The position numbers were made by a program, and so were the translations under genes. DNA of 64,000 nucleotides, taken from NCBI GenBank assembly GCA_002794705.1, contig PGTK01000001.1, positions 248,001 through 312,000 of the forward strand, in the 5' to 3' direction. The notes below the pieces were generated by a model, which did not search any database, was not told the DNA's origin, and saw only the letters and a program-made list of their open reading frames with translations. This stretch comes from Candidatus Thermofonsia Clade 1 bacterium. Lineage in GTDB: Bacteria > Chloroflexota > Anaerolineae > Aggregatilineales > UBA2796. Below, piece after piece: positions 51,957 to 60,231 of the stretch; within the stretch, counting starts at the first letter, position 1; each line of letters opens with the position of its first letter.

Positions 51957-53297
51957 TTACGGATAGGTGCGCTTGAGCATACGCGGATAAGGAATCGTCT
52001 CACGGATGTGCGGCAAGCCGCAAATCCACGCCACAGTGCGCTCCACGCCCAAGCCAAAGCCGGCATGTGGCACGCTGCCAAAGCGCCGCAGATCGAGATA
52101 CCATGCATAGCTCTCCCGATTGATGCCGATCTGGGCGATGCGCTCTTCCAGCAGCGCTCGGTCGTAGATGCGCTCGCTGCCGCCTGTGATCTCGCCATAG
52201 CCCTCAGGCGCAAGCAGGTCTACGCTGCGGCACACCTCCGGGCGACCCGCTACAGGCTGCATGTAGAACGCCTTAACTGCTGTAGGGTAATGATAGACAA
52301 AGACAGGGCGATCAAACTGCTGTGCCAGTGCCGTCTCATGCGGCGAGCCGAAGTCGTTGCCCCATTCAATGCGCAACGCCGCCTGTTGTTCGGGATCGGT
52401 CGCCTCAGCAGCCAGTTTGTTCAAGCGCTCTACAGCCTCATCATAGCTGATGCGCGGGAAAGGCGCAACCACGCGCTCTAGCGGCGCCATATCGCGCTCT
52501 AGGATGCTAAGCTCCATGCGATGCTTTTCCAGCACGCGCTGCACAATCGCGCTGACAAACTGCTCTTCCATGTCCATCAGGTCTTCAAGGGAGAAAAACG
52601 CCATTTCAGGCTCAACCATCCAAAATTCGGTCAAGTGGCGGCGCGTCTTGGACTTTTCAGAGCGGAAAGTCGGTCCGAAGCAATAGACTTTGCCGAAGCT
52701 CATCATGTTGGCTTCGTTGTAGAGCTGACCCGTCTGCGCCAAATACGCCACATCATCAAAATACTTGACCTCAAACAGCTCAGTGGTGGACTCGCCAGCA
52801 GTCGGTGTGATGATCGGCGTATCCACTAGCAAATAGCCGTGATCGTCAAGCCAATCGCGGATCGCCTTGATGATTGTGGCGCGAATGCGCAGAATCGCCC
52901 ATTGGCGTGAGGATCGCACCCATAAATGGCGATGATCCATCAGGAACTCAACACCATGTTCCTTCGGCGAGATCGGATACTCATCAGCGACCTGAATGAT
53001 CTGCGCGTCCGTAATGCCGATCTCATAGCCGCCCGGAAAGCCCGGCGCACGGCTATCAGCGCGCACTGTCCCCGTCACGATCAGCGAGGATTCTTGCGGC
53101 AAGCTGCGCAGCGCATTGAAAATTTCCTCCGGCAACTCTTTCTGAAAGGCAACTGCCTGAGCGATCCCGGAGCCATCGCGCACTTTGAGGAACTGCAGCT
53201 TGCCTTTATCTGTACGGTCGTAGAGCCAGCCGCGCACGGTCACGGTCTGCCCTTCATAGCGATGCAAGTCAGCGATCAAGACGATAGGTGCTGTCAC
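51957..53297 (-). CDS. asnS: Asparaginyl-tRNA synthetase
   Basis: Class IIb enzyme of 446 residues that charges tRNA-Asn. The OB-fold anticodon-binding domain is at about 1-105 ([27 protein letters not shown]). Motif 2 is [21 protein letters not shown] and motif 3 is [31 protein letters not shown] and the short linker distinguish AsnRS from AspRS. First gene of a probable four-gene minus-strand unit (asnS, GlsB-type, GNAT, GH1). Confidence 0.93.
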   Translation of the reverse strand: MTAPIVLIADLHRYEGQTVTVRGWLYDRTDKGKLQFLKVRDGSGIAQAVAFQKELPEEIFNALRSLPQESSLIVTGTVRADSRAPGFPGGYEIGITDAQIIQVADEYPISPKEHGVEFLMDHRHLWVRSSRQWAILRIRATIIKAIRDWLDDHGYLLVDTPIITPTAGESTTELFEVKYFDDVAYLAQTGQLYNEANMMSFGKVYCFGPTFRSEKSKTRRHLTEFWMVEPEMAFFSLEDLMDMEEQFVSAIVQRVLEKHRMELSILERDMAPLERVVAPFPRISYDEAVERLNKLAAEATDPEQQAALRIEWGNDFGSPHETALAQQFDRPVFVYHYPTAVKAFYMQPVAGRPEVCRSVDLLAPEGYGEITGGSERIYDRALLEERIAQIGINRESYAWYLDLRRFGSVPHAGFGLGVERTVAWICGLPHIRETIPYPRMLKRTYP

Positions 53298-53340
53298 AGC
53301 GATATCCTTAACTCTGCACAGACGATTTTACATGGTCTTG

Positions 53341-53346
53341 ATTATA
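53341..53346 (-). promoter_or_regulatory. -10 element of the asnS operon
   Basis: TATAAT on the minus strand, 44 nt upstream of asnS; the best -35 (TTGCAG, 53366-53371) is 19 nt away. Confidence 0.4.
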
Positions 53347-53421
53347 GCGCAGGGCGTCAAGCGCGCTGCAATGGGCAAAACAGCGTGTCTGTGCGATTTT
53401 TTGAGATCAGGAGCGTCAAAA

Positions 53422-53841
53422 ATGACCGCAACAGACAAATCTGAGCGCGTGGCAGTGCTATATGACGGCATGTGCGTCATCTGTGTGAACTCAGTGCGGC
53501 TATGGCGGCGCCTAGATTGGCGTAAGCGCCTTGAGTTGATTGACGTGCAAGACTGGAGCTATGTGCAACAGCGCTTTCCGCAGATAGAGCGCGATGCAGC
53601 GCTAGGCGCTATTCACGTGATCGCGCCCGACGGCGCGATCTACACAGGCTACGACGGCGTGCGCTGCATGGCGCGTTACGTCCCGCTTTTGGCGTGGAGC
53701 GCGCCGTTGCTGGGCTTCGCGCCGATTGCATGGCTGGGCAGGCGAGTCTATACTTGGATCGCACGCCGCCGCTATGCGATCAATCGCCTGTTCGGGCGTC
53801 CCGTCTGTGATGAGGCGTGCCGTCCGCCTAGCCGCCCGTGA
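53422..53841 (+). CDS. DCC-family thiol-disulfide oxidoreductase-like protein (DUF393)
   Basis: 139 residues. The family motif DGMCVICVNSVRLWRRLD (DGxCxxC) is at about 15-32, with DVQDW and YTGYDGVRCMARYVPLL further on. The redox-type CxxC suggests a thioredoxin-like activity, unproven in the family. AGGAG lies 9 nt before the ATG at 53422; the upstream open frame from 53332 is not family-like. It overlaps the convergent TPR gene by 14 bp. Confidence 0.85.
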   Translation: MTATDKSERVAVLYDGMCVICVNSVRLWRRLDWRKRLELIDVQDWSYVQQRFPQIERDAALGAIHVIAPDGAIYTGYDGVRCMARYVPLLAWSAPLLGFAPIAWLGRRVYTWIARRRYAINRLFGRPVCDEACRPPSRP

Positions 53842-55447
53842 TCGCAGGACGAATCGCGCCCAAGCGCCCATCAAGGTCAGCAACCGCAAGCGCATCGAAC
53901 AAGCGCAATGCCAAAGCGGCCAAGCCCGCGCTGCTATTCGCCTGATAGGCGAGGCGATAGGCAGTCACGGCGGCTTCAGTGTTCGCTGCACGCGGACCGA
54001 CGCCCAGCAAGGTCAGTCCGCTGAACGCCAGACCCTGTGCGGCAAGCGCGTCCTGATTGTTGGCGTTATGCTCAAGGGCTTGGCGCGCTTGCGCAATTGC
54101 CTCTGTGAACGCCTCTTGTGCAGCTATGTCATCGCCTTGCCGCGTTGCGATCACGCCTAGAACGGTCAGGGCGTTGTGGTTATTCTGCGGCGTATCGTAG
54201 AGCCGCGCCATCTCTGCAGCGGCACGCGCCTGCTCCAAATCGCCCGTGAACAGGTAGGCACGCGCCAGTGAGACTCCTTTGTAACTCTTGCCCCGCGCTG
54301 AGCCAGTCTCTTCATCCAGCTGCAGACCGAGTATCAGATTCTCAATCGCCTCAGCGTAATGTTCGCCGATGATCAGCGCGTCGGCGAGGCTGCCCAGACG
54401 CCGCGCCTCTTCAACGCGGCTGCCCATTTGCCGCGCAATCTCGATAGCCTGATCATGGGCGGCAACGGCGCGAGTGGCTTGCCCAAGCGAGGCGTAAATA
54501 TTGCCCAAATTGCTCAGGCAGAAGCCTTCCATACTCAGATCGTTGAGTTCGCGGGCGATGCTACGCCCTTGATCGTAGCACTCAAGCGCCTTTTCCATCT
54601 GCCCAAGATAGGCATAGCAAGTGCCGAGTGAAGCGATGTTGAGCGCCTCCGCACGCCTATCGCGCTGATCGCGTGCGATCACAAGCGCCTGCTCATAGTA
54701 CGGCACGGCACGCGGCGTCTGACCCAAATTGACGTAGCGGTTGCCCAAATTGGTCAGCCAGACGCCCTCATTGACGCGGTCGCGGTTGCGCCGTGCGATC
54801 AACAGAGCGCGCTCTTGGCAGTCAATGGCTTTTTCCATCTCGCCTAGGTAGGCGTAGGCGCTGCCCAGCTCACCCAAGTTATTCTGAGCCAATTTGGGAT
54901 CGTCCAGCTTATCCACAAGGCGCTCACGCAGCTCCACTACCAAGCGATGATGTCCCCAGCGCAGCAGATAGTTGAACGAAATTTCGTTCAGCAGCGTCGC
55001 CGCCGTCTCATAATCTTCGCCTTGCACGCGCAGATCGAATTCGGCAAGCTGTGGCGCAAGGTCTTCAAGGCTGCGCCACGCCATGCGCGGCTTGCGGCGC
55101 GTTTTGAAGTACTCAGCAGCGCGGTCTAAGAGGGTGTAGCGCGTGTAGAGCGGTTCGCCGCGCTCATAGCGATCTGAAGGCTCGCCCGTCTCAAGCGTGG
55201 CAAGTGCAGCCTGACAATCGGCATCGTTCAGGAAATAATGACCGCGCTCGCGCCCCACAAGGCTTGGATACTCATTGAGCAGCTGTTCAAGGCGCGCCTC
55301 AGCGCGGATTAAGTCCAGATTGGGTAAAAATGGGCGCAAAACTTGACTGACTGCGCGTGGCGTCACGGGTTGCCCGAAGATGGCAAGCACCTGCACGATT
55401 TTTTGCCCTTCGGCATCCAAACGGGCGAAGATTTGTTCAAAGGTCAT
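53828..55447 (-). CDS. Winged-helix/TPR protein resembling the C-terminal half of NB-ARC-TPR proteins
   Basis: 539 residues. The N-terminal about 90 residues look like a winged helix (TFEQIFARLDAEGQKIVQVLAIF), followed by a helical linker (KPRMAWRSLEDLAPQLAEFDL) and about seven TPRs of the NLGNRYVNLGQTPRAVPYYEQAL type (about 190-530). This is the region that in Chloroflexota and cyanobacterial STAND proteins follows an NB-ARC ATPase, but no ATPase precedes it here. It has its own promoter, so it is probably a complete protein for protein-protein contacts. Partner unknown. Confidence 0.75.
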   Translation of the reverse strand: MTFEQIFARLDAEGQKIVQVLAIFGQPVTPRAVSQVLRPFLPNLDLIRAEARLEQLLNEYPSLVGRERGHYFLNDADCQAALATLETGEPSDRYERGEPLYTRYTLLDRAAEYFKTRRKPRMAWRSLEDLAPQLAEFDLRVQGEDYETAATLLNEISFNYLLRWGHHRLVVELRERLVDKLDDPKLAQNNLGELGSAYAYLGEMEKAIDCQERALLIARRNRDRVNEGVWLTNLGNRYVNLGQTPRAVPYYEQALVIARDQRDRRAEALNIASLGTCYAYLGQMEKALECYDQGRSIARELNDLSMEGFCLSNLGNIYASLGQATRAVAAHDQAIEIARQMGSRVEEARRLGSLADALIIGEHYAEAIENLILGLQLDEETGSARGKSYKGVSLARAYLFTGDLEQARAAAEMARLYDTPQNNHNALTVLGVIATRQGDDIAAQEAFTEAIAQARQALEHNANNQDALAAQGLAFSGLTLLGVGPRAANTEAAVTAYRLAYQANSSAGLAALALRLFDALAVADLDGRLGAIRPAITGG

Positions 55448-55486
55448 AGCGCATCCTAATTTGCGCAGCGTAAATTCTACTTATAA

Positions 55487-55515
55487 AGTATGGACGTTTG
55501 TGCCTTTTCGGTCAA
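55487..55515 (-). promoter_or_regulatory. Promoter of the winged-helix/TPR gene
   Basis: On the minus strand -35 TTGACC (55510-55515) and -10 CATACT (55487-55492) with 17-nt spacing, about 33 nt leader. Confidence 0.55.
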
Positions 55516-55542
55516 GATGTATGGTGAACCTGACAGCCCTGC

Positions 55543-55572
55543 TTGCCCTTGATCGGTCTTTTATGGTACACT
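55543..55572 (+). promoter_or_regulatory. Promoter giving a leaderless mRNA for the helicase-associated-domain gene
   Basis: TTGCCC (55543-55548) and TACACT (55567-55572) with 18-nt spacing; the start would fall at about 55579, the A of the ATG. No ribosome site is seen. Confidence 0.4.
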
Positions 55573-55578
55573 TGTGCT

Positions 55579-57282
55579 ATGCAAAATTTAGCACAGACTC
55601 TTGCTGATTACGATCTAGAGCTTTTGCGCGTCATCGCTAACCGCTGGGACGTGGAATTGCCGCGGAGCGTCAAGGGCGCTGTGGCGGCGTTGAGCAAGGT
55701 CATGCTCGACCGCGAAAGGGCAGCCGCGATCTGGGCGCGCCTGAGCGATGAGCAGCGCGGCGTGCTGCAAACCCTATTGGGTTCTGCTGGTTACAAAATG
55801 CCCGCGCCGATGTTCAAGCGGATTGCTGGGGAAGTCCGTCAGATGGGCGTGGAGCGCCTTGTGCGGGAGAAGCCCTATCTGTCTCCTGTCAGTCACGCGG
55901 AGGCGCTTTACTATCTCGGCTTGATCGCTTTTGGCGGCGGGCAGGCTTTCGTCTACGTGCCAAGCGACCTCGCACCGCTCTTGCCGATTGAAAAGACGGG
56001 CTATGATCTGAGCGCGCCCGCTCAGCGGAGTGAGCCGTTGCTGAGTCTGCCAGAGCCGCAGGGCATTCGTGCTGCAGATACCTCGCTGGTAGACGATCTG
56101 ACTACGTTCCTTGCCGCCTGCTATAACGAAGATGTGCCACTAGTCAATGAGTCGCTCTCTGATGAGCAGCGCATGGCGCTAGAGCCGTTTTTCATCGGCA
56201 AAGTGGAGGTGGCACGCTTAGCGCTGATGGTCAGCCTTGCCCTCGATATGGGCATTGCGGGTCTGGAGAGCGAAAAGATTAAGCCTGTGCCTGCCAAGGC
56301 GCGCTCATGGCTCGATGCGCCGCGCCCTGCACAGGTGCGCGCCCTTGCCGAAGGCTGGCAGGGCAGCCGCCGCTTCAACGAACTCTTCCACGTGCCGACT
56401 CTCAAAGTTGAACGGACTGGCACATGGCAAAATGACCCGCTCCTAGCCCGCCAAGCCATTTGCGGCTACCTTGAGATGGTGCCGCCGAACGGCTGGTGGT
56501 CTGTGGATGAGCTGATCGAGACGATTCATGAAGAAGAGCCTGACTTCATGCGTCCCGACGGCGACTATGAGAGCTGGTACATCCGCGACGCCAAGACCAA
56601 CAAATATTTGCGCGGCTTTGAGCATTGGCACGCCGTAGATGGCGCAGTCTTACGTTTTATCCTGACCGTCCCGATGCACTGGCTTGGTTTAGTGGATATC
56701 GCTGAGAATGGCGCGGTCTGCCGCCTGACCCCCTACGGGCGCGCCTTAGTCGGCGTGAGTGAGTGGCCGCCCAATCCGCCGCCGAACGCGCCCAACGAAG
56801 GCAAGCCCATCACAGTGGACGCTGAGGGCACTTGCCGCGCTATGCGCGCCACCAATCGCTACGAGCGCTTTCAGTTGGCGCGCTTCACCAATTGGATTGG
56901 TGGCGTCTCTTCAGTGGAAGGCTATCAGTATCTGATCACGCCTGAGAGCGTGGCACGCGCTCAAAAGCAGGGCGTGCGCGCTGAGCAGATCATCACCTTT
57001 CTGCGGCGCGTCACGGGCGATAAAGTGCCAACAGCGGTTATTCAGCAGCTGCAGACGTGGGCTTCTGCACAAGCACAGACCGCTACCTTAGAGCAATTGT
57101 GGGTCTTGCGGCTGCCCAGCGAGGCGCTCTTGGATAAACTGTTTGAGCTGCCGAAAGTGCGCCGCTTTCTAGGAGCGCGGCTTGGTGCGCAGGCGGTTGC
57201 TGTGCGCGCCGATCAGCGTGAGGCGCTGATCAAGGCGCTGCGCGAGAATAATTTGCAAGTGGAAGTGAGCGGCGCTGAATGA
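55579..57282 (+). CDS. XPB/Ssl2-type helicase-associated-domain protein without helicase core
   Basis: 567 residues. The C-terminal part (about 420-560) matches the helicase-associated region found in XPB/Ssl2-like proteins (Helicase_C_3): TNRYERFQLARFTNWIGGVS, YQYLITPESVARAQKQGVRA, IITFLRRVTGDKVPTAVIQQL. The N-terminal part (helical, LEL LRVIANRWDVELP onward) has no recognised domain and there are no Walker motifs. The frame is open from 55543, but the ATG at 55579 gives a natural start. It overlaps recJ by ATGA (57279-57282), so the two are translationally coupled, pointing to a DNA role. Confidence 0.72.
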   Translation: MQNLAQTLADYDLELLRVIANRWDVELPRSVKGAVAALSKVMLDRERAAAIWARLSDEQRGVLQTLLGSAGYKMPAPMFKRIAGEVRQMGVERLVREKPYLSPVSHAEALYYLGLIAFGGGQAFVYVPSDLAPLLPIEKTGYDLSAPAQRSEPLLSLPEPQGIRAADTSLVDDLTTFLAACYNEDVPLVNESLSDEQRMALEPFFIGKVEVARLALMVSLALDMGIAGLESEKIKPVPAKARSWLDAPRPAQVRALAEGWQGSRRFNELFHVPTLKVERTGTWQNDPLLARQAICGYLEMVPPNGWWSVDELIETIHEEEPDFMRPDGDYESWYIRDAKTNKYLRGFEHWHAVDGAVLRFILTVPMHWLGLVDIAENGAVCRLTPYGRALVGVSEWPPNPPPNAPNEGKPITVDAEGTCRAMRATNRYERFQLARFTNWIGGVSSVEGYQYLITPESVARAQKQGVRAEQIITFLRRVTGDKVPTAVIQQLQTWASAQAQTATLEQLWVLRLPSEALLDKLFELPKVRRFLGARLGAQAVAVRADQREALIKALRENNLQVEVSGAE

Positions 57283-59621
57283 CCCATCCGTTGGCAGAGC
57301 GCGCTTGGCAACTGCCCGATCCAGAGCCAGATATCCCCGCTGATGTCCTAGACGCCTGTGACTCAGATGAGCTGATCGCAGCGATCCTCATGAGGCGCGG
57401 CATTCGTGGGCCGAGCGCGATTCGCGCCTTTCTTGATCCTGCTTCTTACATACCCGCGCTCCCTGAATCTTTGCCCGATCTGACCCGCGCCTCTGACCTC
57501 TTAGCGCAGATTGTGCAGCAAAGGGGCAAAATTTTAATCTGGGGCGACTTCGATGTAGACGGGCAAACGGCAACTGCGCTTTTCGTAGAGGCGCTCCGCC
57601 GACTCGGCACGCAGGTCGCTTATTATGTGCCGAGTCGGGCTGCTGAGTCGCACGGGATCAAGGCAGAGCGGCTTCAGGCGCTGATCGCTCAGCATAAGCC
57701 CGATCTGTTGCTCACTTGCGATACGGGCATCAGCGAATATCGCGCTCTTGAGATGGCTCAGCGGCTTGGCTTGCCCGTGGTCATCACCGATCATCACGAG
57801 TTGCCAGAGCGCCTGCCTGAAGCACAGGCGATTGTCAATCCCAAGCGCTTGCCGCCTGAGCATCCCCTGCGGACGTTGCCCGGAGTCGGCGTCGCTTTTA
57901 AGCTGATTCAGCACTTGTTCGCCACCTTTGAGCAGACGCGCCACTTACGCAACCTGCTTGACCTTGTAGCGCTCGGCATTGTCTGCGATGTGGCGGAACA
58001 GGTGGGCGATACACGCTATTTGCTGCAATTGGGCATGGAGCAGCTGCGCTTGGTAGAGCGAGTTGGTGTGGAGGCGCTTTTGCAAGTGGCGCAATTGCCG
58101 CCGGAGCAACTCACAGCAGAGCGGGTCGGCTTTGCGCTCGGTCCGCGCCTGAACGCCGTCGGGCGCATGGGCGATGCTATGCTCGCGGTTGAGCTGCTCA
58201 CCACACGAGAGAGTCCGCACGCTTTGCAGATCGCTCAAGAGCTGGAGCGCTTGAATGCGGAGCGCCGCCTGCTCTCGCGCCAAATCGAGGGCGCGGCGGT
58301 CGCTATGTTGGACTCGGATCGCAGCCTGTTGAGCGAGGCGGCGCTCGTTTTGCATCATCCTGAGTGGCATATCGGCGTGCTGGGCGCCGTGGCGAACAGC
58401 CTCGCAGAGCGCTATGCGCGACCCGTTGTACTGTTAGGTGGCGCGGGTGAGATTGTCAGCGGCTCAGCGCGTGCCTTCGGCGGACTGGATATCTACGCTG
58501 CGCTCGCCCAAGCCGCTGACCTGCTGCGCAACTTCGGCGGACATCGCCGCGCTGCTGGACTCTCGCTGCACGTCCACAATGTGCCTGCCCTGCGCAAGCG
58601 CCTGACTCGCGCCCTGCTCGATCAGCGCCCAGAGGCGATTGAGCCGCTCCCGTTAGCTATAGACGCGCTGTGCAGCCTCTCTGACCTCGATCTAGCGCTT
58701 GTGACGCGCCTGAATCGGCTCTCGCCCTTCGGTGAGGGCAATCCGCCCGTCGTTTTAGCGACGCCTAACCTGCGCGTTAGCCACGCTGCTACCTTCGGAC
58801 GCGACAACAATCATTTGCGCCTAGTCGTTGAGGATGAAAATGGCGTCAATTTGCCGCTGATCGTCTGGCGAGGCGCCGATTTGCCCGTGCCGGAGGGCAT
58901 GTTTGACGCCGCCTACACGCTCAGCACAGATTTGCGCGGCGATCTGGAGGCAGTGCTAGTTGCTTTGCGGCTGCACACGCCGATCACGCTTGAGAGCGAC
59001 TCAAGCGAGAGTGCGCTCACCTGGCAGGATTGGCGGCGCGATCCAGAGCCTATGGCGCGCCTTGAGACTCTCATAGCCCAAGAGCCAGAGGCGCAAATCT
59101 GGGCAGAGGCTTACAATCGGCGCGACTTTCCACATTTCCGCCGCCGCGCTGAGCTGAGCGCCTGCCACACGCTGATCATCTTGAGCGCGCCACCCGATCT
59201 TGAGACGCTGCGCAGGGCGCTCAGCGTGACTGCGCCGCAACTTGTGCATGTGATCGGCGCGCCGCCTCCCATCACGCGCTTTGAAGACCTCTTACGCCAA
59301 TTGACCCTTGCTTTGAAGAACGCGCTTACGCATTTCGGCGATCAGGTGAGCCTTGAAACGCTCTGTGGCGCGCTGGGGGCTAGTCCTGACTTTGTGCGCA
59401 AGGCGTTAGCCTTCCTCGCAGCGGAGGGGCAGATCAGCTACAGCGAGGACTCAAGGCAGATTGTGCATGTAGCAGTGCCAGAGGCGCATCAAAACGTCAG
59501 CCGCGCCGAGTCAGAGGCTGCTCTGGCGCGGCTGCAGATCGCTTATGAAGAGATGGAAGCCTTTCGGCGTTACTTCCGCCTGATGCCGCTCAAACTGCTG
59601 CTCAAGCAGCCTAGTTCATAA
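57279..59621 (+). CDS. recJ: Single-stranded-DNA-specific exonuclease RecJ (long form)
   Basis: 780 residues, close to long-form RecJ (about 780) rather than the about 570-residue short form. DHH-family motifs: IWGDFDVDGQTATALF (motif I), LTCDTGIS (motif II), VITDHHELPE (DHH), and GFALGPRLNAVGRM; the DHHA1 part is FGGHRRAAGLSLHVH. An OB-like domain follows (about 480-570) and the last about 190 residues resemble the C-terminal extension seen in such RecJ. Degrades 5'-tailed ssDNA in recombination and repair. The 3' end overlaps the convergent Sco1-like gene by 11 bp. Confidence 0.93.
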   Translation: MTHPLAERAWQLPDPEPDIPADVLDACDSDELIAAILMRRGIRGPSAIRAFLDPASYIPALPESLPDLTRASDLLAQIVQQRGKILIWGDFDVDGQTATALFVEALRRLGTQVAYYVPSRAAESHGIKAERLQALIAQHKPDLLLTCDTGISEYRALEMAQRLGLPVVITDHHELPERLPEAQAIVNPKRLPPEHPLRTLPGVGVAFKLIQHLFATFEQTRHLRNLLDLVALGIVCDVAEQVGDTRYLLQLGMEQLRLVERVGVEALLQVAQLPPEQLTAERVGFALGPRLNAVGRMGDAMLAVELLTTRESPHALQIAQELERLNAERRLLSRQIEGAAVAMLDSDRSLLSEAALVLHHPEWHIGVLGAVANSLAERYARPVVLLGGAGEIVSGSARAFGGLDIYAALAQAADLLRNFGGHRRAAGLSLHVHNVPALRKRLTRALLDQRPEAIEPLPLAIDALCSLSDLDLALVTRLNRLSPFGEGNPPVVLATPNLRVSHAATFGRDNNHLRLVVEDENGVNLPLIVWRGADLPVPEGMFDAAYTLSTDLRGDLEAVLVALRLHTPITLESDSSESALTWQDWRRDPEPMARLETLIAQEPEAQIWAEAYNRRDFPHFRRRAELSACHTLIILSAPPDLETLRRALSVTAPQLVHVIGAPPPITRFEDLLRQLTLALKNALTHFGDQVSLETLCGALGASPDFVRKALAFLAAEGQISYSEDSRQIVHVAVPEAHQNVSRAESEAALARLQIAYEEMEAFRRYFRLMPLKLLLKQPSS

Positions 59622-60231
59622 TCAGCGACCTGATATCGGCGGCAATCACCTCAGGATCAGTGCCATAGCTGTAGATGCGCGCTAACTCACCCTTCGGATT
59701 GACCAGAAAAGATGAAGCAGTGTGGTTAATCAGGTAATCCGCCTGCGTGCCTTCGGGCTTGACGATCTCGTAGCGCACGCCGAAAGCTTGCGTCACAGGA
59801 CGAATTTCCATCTCGCTGCCGGTTAGCCCGATAAAGGTCGGATCGAAGTTGGCGATGTATCTGCTCAGCACCTCAGGCGTATCGCGTGCGCCATCCACAC
59901 TGACAAAAATGAAAGCGACGCGCTCCGCCTGCTCACCAAGCGCACGCCTGACCAGCGTGAAGTTTGCCAACGTGATCGGGCAAACGTCAGGGCAGTGCGT
60001 ATAGCCGAAACTCATCAGCGTCCAACGATCCGTGAGGTTTTGGCGCGTGAAGGGCTGATTGCGTCCATCAGTCAGCCTGAAATCAGGCAGAGCGACGGGC
60101 GGATCAAGCGGGCGCACGCCCGTCGGCAGCGGGACGGGCGTCTGCGTCGGTACGGAAGTGGGCGTGGGCGCTGCTTGCGCACAGGCGCTAAGAAATACTG
60201 CCAGTAGCAAGACAAGTGTCGTGAGTTTCAT
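59611..60231 (-). CDS. SCO1/SenC-family copper chaperone lipoprotein
   Basis: 206 residues. A lipoprotein signal (LLLAVFLSAC, Cys near 18) is followed by a Pro/Thr-rich linker and a thioredoxin-like domain with the copper site FGYTHCPDVCP (CxxxC) and the distal His in LINHTASSFLVN. Acts in cytochrome c oxidase CuA assembly or thiol redox. The frame opens at 60336, but the signal peptide begins at the ATG at 60231; GGAG is upstream. It overlaps the helicase gene by 4 nt. Confidence 0.9.
   Translation of the reverse strand: MKLTTLVLLLAVFLSACAQAAPTPTSVPTQTPVPLPTGVRPLDPPVALPDFRLTDGRNQPFTRQNLTDRWTLMSFGYTHCPDVCPITLANFTLVRRALGEQAERVAFIFVSVDGARDTPEVLSRYIANFDPTFIGLTGSEMEIRPVTQAFGVRYEIVKPEGTQADYLINHTASSFLVNPKGELARIYSYGTDPEVIAADIRSLIMN

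Noticed and set aside
53332..53421. N-terminal extension of the DCC protein
   Set aside because: Family similarity and ribosome site begin at 53422; the upstream frame overlaps the asnS promoter region.
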